Shown: positions 61,761 to 64,000 of the stretch, one piece after another | Layout of the letters: the number at the start of each line of letters is the position of its first letter | How positions within the stretch are numbered: the stretch's first letter is position 1 | Origin: Butyriboletus loyo | Lineage: Eukaryota > Basidiomycota > Agaricomycetes > Boletales > Boletaceae | Direction of reading: 5' to 3' | NCBI GenBank assembly: GCA_038093515.1 | Contig: JBBPSI010000080.1 | Location: 1-64,000 of the forward strand | DNA length: 64,000 nucleotides | Made by a program: the position numbers and the translations under genes | Notes under the pieces: generated by a model | What the model saw: the letters and a program-made list of their open reading frames with translations, nothing else | Database searches by the model: none | What the model was told of the DNA's origin: nothing

Positions 61761-64000
61761 ATGAAGGGCCTCAAGAAATCTCTTGTGCGTCCCCCTGCCG
61801 TCGCCACCTGTTCGCTATTCTGACTTTTCATGCAGCTCAGGAAGAGTTCTCAAGACTCTGCATCCGCAAAGGCAAAGGACTCAAAATCACAGCCTGCACC
61901 CATCTCTGCCCCTCCGCCTCCGCCACCGAACACCGCGAAGCCTCTCCCCCAGCCCCTCCCTGCTGTTCAGACCCTCCCAGGCGCATCCGTCAACAACATC
62001 ACCAACCATTCCCTCCCCTCCCAGGCACAGCCCTCATACAACCGCCCCCCGCCCCCTGCTCCGGCCCAATCATCCGCCCCTGACCGTAGATACAATTCAA
62101 ACCAGTCCTCCCCGATCCCCCCCATCGTCGTCGTCAGCTCTGACCCCGTCACCGACCCCGCCCCGAGATCTGGTCAGTTCGGTTCTCCGGAGCGTACTTC
62201 TTTGGGCTTAGATGTGCCTGGCTCCAATGCCACTCCCCCTCGTGCCAACACCCTCAATCGCCTCCGCTCTGGCCCTCGTGACACAATCCCTATCGTCGGA
62301 AAGCCTCCCCGAAAACAGCGGAGCAGCCGTTTCGTCGTCACAGAAAGAGTCGAGATTGAGCGACTTGCCCCTTTTGCCGGTTTGTTTCCTTCCCTCTCCT
62401 CCCGCCCCGTGCTTGCTCAGCTATACTCTATCAGAGGTGCCTCCTTCGGAAAGGTCTCAGCTCTTCATCAAGAAACTTAACCAATGTCGTGTATTATTCG
62501 ACTTTAACGATGCTAGCTCGGAGCTGAAAGGTAAACAAATTAAAGCGCAGACTTTGCACGAAATGCTCGAGTATATCACCACCCAGCGAGGGGTGATCAC
62601 CGAAAATATATACCCCGAGGTTGTGAACATGGCAAGTCTTTCGTCCACTTGTCAGCGACACCATAACTTAGGTTTTGTAGTTTGCTGTCAACCTTTTTCG
62701 CTCTATACCCCCTCCCGTGAATCCCACCGGGGACGCATTCGATCCGGAGGAAGATGAACCTGTCCTCGAACTTGCCTGGCCTCACCTTCAAATTGTCTAC
62801 GAGTTTTTCCTTCGATTTGTTGAAAGCCCTGACTTTAACACAAATCTCGCAAAACGGTACATCGACCAGCCATTCGTGCTCAATCTTCTTGAGCTCTTTG
62901 ACTCCGAGGATCCGAGAGAGCGCGATTTCCTCAAGACCACACTTCATCGTATCTATGGCAAATTCCTCAATCTTCGCGCATTCATTCGCCGATCGATAAG
63001 CAATGTCTTTTACCATTTCATTTATGAGACGGAGCGGCACAACGGAATCGCAGAGCTCTTGGAGATCCTCGGCTCGATCATCAACGGTTTTGCGCTGCCT
63101 CTCAAAGAGGAACACAAGACGTTTCTGACTCGGGTCCTTGTCCCACTTCACAAAGTCAAGACCCTAGCGCTTTATCATCCTCAGCTAGCTTACTGCATCG
63201 TTCAGTTTTTGGAGAAGGACCCATTCCTCGCGGAAGAAGTTATGCTAGGATTGCTCAAGTACTGGCCCAAAGTCAACTCGCCAAAGGAAGTCATGTTCTT
63301 GAATGAGGTCGAAGAAGTCTTGGATGTCACCGATCCTGCCGAATTCCAGAAAATTCAAGTCGCATTGTTCCAGCAGCTTGCGAGGTGTATCAACAGTCAA
63401 CACTTCCAGGTAGCTGAGCGAGCATTATTATATTGGAACAACGAATACGCTGTCAACCTCATGAGTGACAACTTGGCTATTCTCTTACCGATCGTCTTCC
63501 CTGCGTTGTATGCGAATTCAAAATCTCACTGGAATCGGTAAGCTGCTTTTTTTTTTTTGCAATGATGGTTGGATTTGACCGATAGACAGAACAATACATG
63601 GAATGGTATACAACGCTCTCAAACTATTCATGGAAATCAACCCAGAGTTGTTTGATGTAACATTGCAGCAGTACAAACAACGAAAGACCGAGTCGGTATT
63701 CTCTTTGGCAAGCTGACTAGAGTGTTGATTGGACTGTTTTCAGTGAGCAACAACATGCAGTTGAACGATATGAACAATGGCAAAAAGTGCACGAAAAGGC
63801 AATGCAAAATGCTTGTGGCAAGCTGCCAAAGGGATACAGAGAAGTGGAACGATTGCCACCGCCACCACCATCCATCGGCGATGACTCGGATATTTTGGAG
63901 TTGTCAATGGAGTTGAACGCAGTGTCAATTGACGGTGAAGTCCCGGCAGAATTGGATGAGAGTGGGATTGAAAGGGTACCGATGGCGGATCCCGGTTTGG
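61761..64000 (+). CDS. RTS1: PP2A regulatory subunit B56 (B' family), 3' end outside window
   Basis: Substrate-choosing subunit of protein phosphatase 2A. Exons seen: 61761-61784, 61836-62379, 62435-62631, 62681-63537, 63590 to about 63695, and one running to the window end. The N-terminal 175 residues are Ser/Pro-rich. The B56 HEAT superhelix is very conserved: [98 protein letters not shown] and [16 protein letters not shown]. Intron 3 (62632-62680) has a GC donor; no GT alternative gives the conserved junction. The C-terminal disordered tail is cut by the window edge, so length is unknown. Confidence 0.94.

Overview
This 64 kb window is a gene-dense piece of a fungal nuclear chromosome. The introns are short (mostly 47-60 nt) and very frequent. 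Fungal-specific genes are present (DASH subunit Dad4, Pmp3, Sec66, Sso-type syntaxin), and the protein styles and intron density point to a basidiomycete, most likely an Agaricomycete. A Rhizoctonia/Ceratobasidium-like source is my guess from style, not something the sequence proves. I see no transposon, rRNA, tRNA, CRISPR array or prokaryotic signal. Most gene models were rebuilt exon by exon. A model was accepted when splice phases closed to a whole number of codons and the joined protein matched the remembered pattern of its family.

Layout, left to right. 1-2.2 kb: the 3' end of kynureninase facing a kynurenine formamidase (two steps of tryptophan catabolism), then a six-exon PMP3 with a 5-nt microexon. 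2.3-12.4 kb: eIF2B epsilon, an Ala/Pro/Glu-rich protein, a gene-poor stretch, the NOP2 rRNA methyltransferase, a FUN14 mitochondrial protein and a voltage-gated proton channel. 12.7-20.4 kb: two paralogous multi-pass membrane proteins flanking DAD4, then a PP4R1-like HEAT-repeat protein. 20.9-28.4 kb: aspartate aminotransferase, an AN1 zinc-finger protein, a family-16 methyltransferase and a RhoGEF. 28.8-38.5 kb: asparagine synthetase, NSE1, a long Msp1/ATAD1-like AAA ATPase and a plasma-membrane syntaxin. 38.7-44.6 kb: phosphatidylinositol synthase, an unresolved gene, phosphatidylserine synthase and the primase large subunit. 44.9-64 kb: a 1,840-residue disordered protein, a USP7-type deubiquitinase, SEC66, citrate synthase, an orphan protein and the start of PP2A B56.

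The window is mainly housekeeping. Functional groupings exist: two kynurenine-pathway genes side by side; two CDP-diacylglycerol-using phospholipid synthases 2 kb apart; aspartate aminotransferase and asparagine synthetase 6 kb apart; two phosphatase regulatory subunits. I do not claim that any of these is a co-regulated cluster. The most unusual observations are at gene-structure level: the 5-nt internal exon, a 7-nt first coding exon, four GC-AG introns, two low-complexity genes whose introns are all phase 0, and the tandem membrane-protein family with matching intron positions. No clearly new multi-gene system was found.
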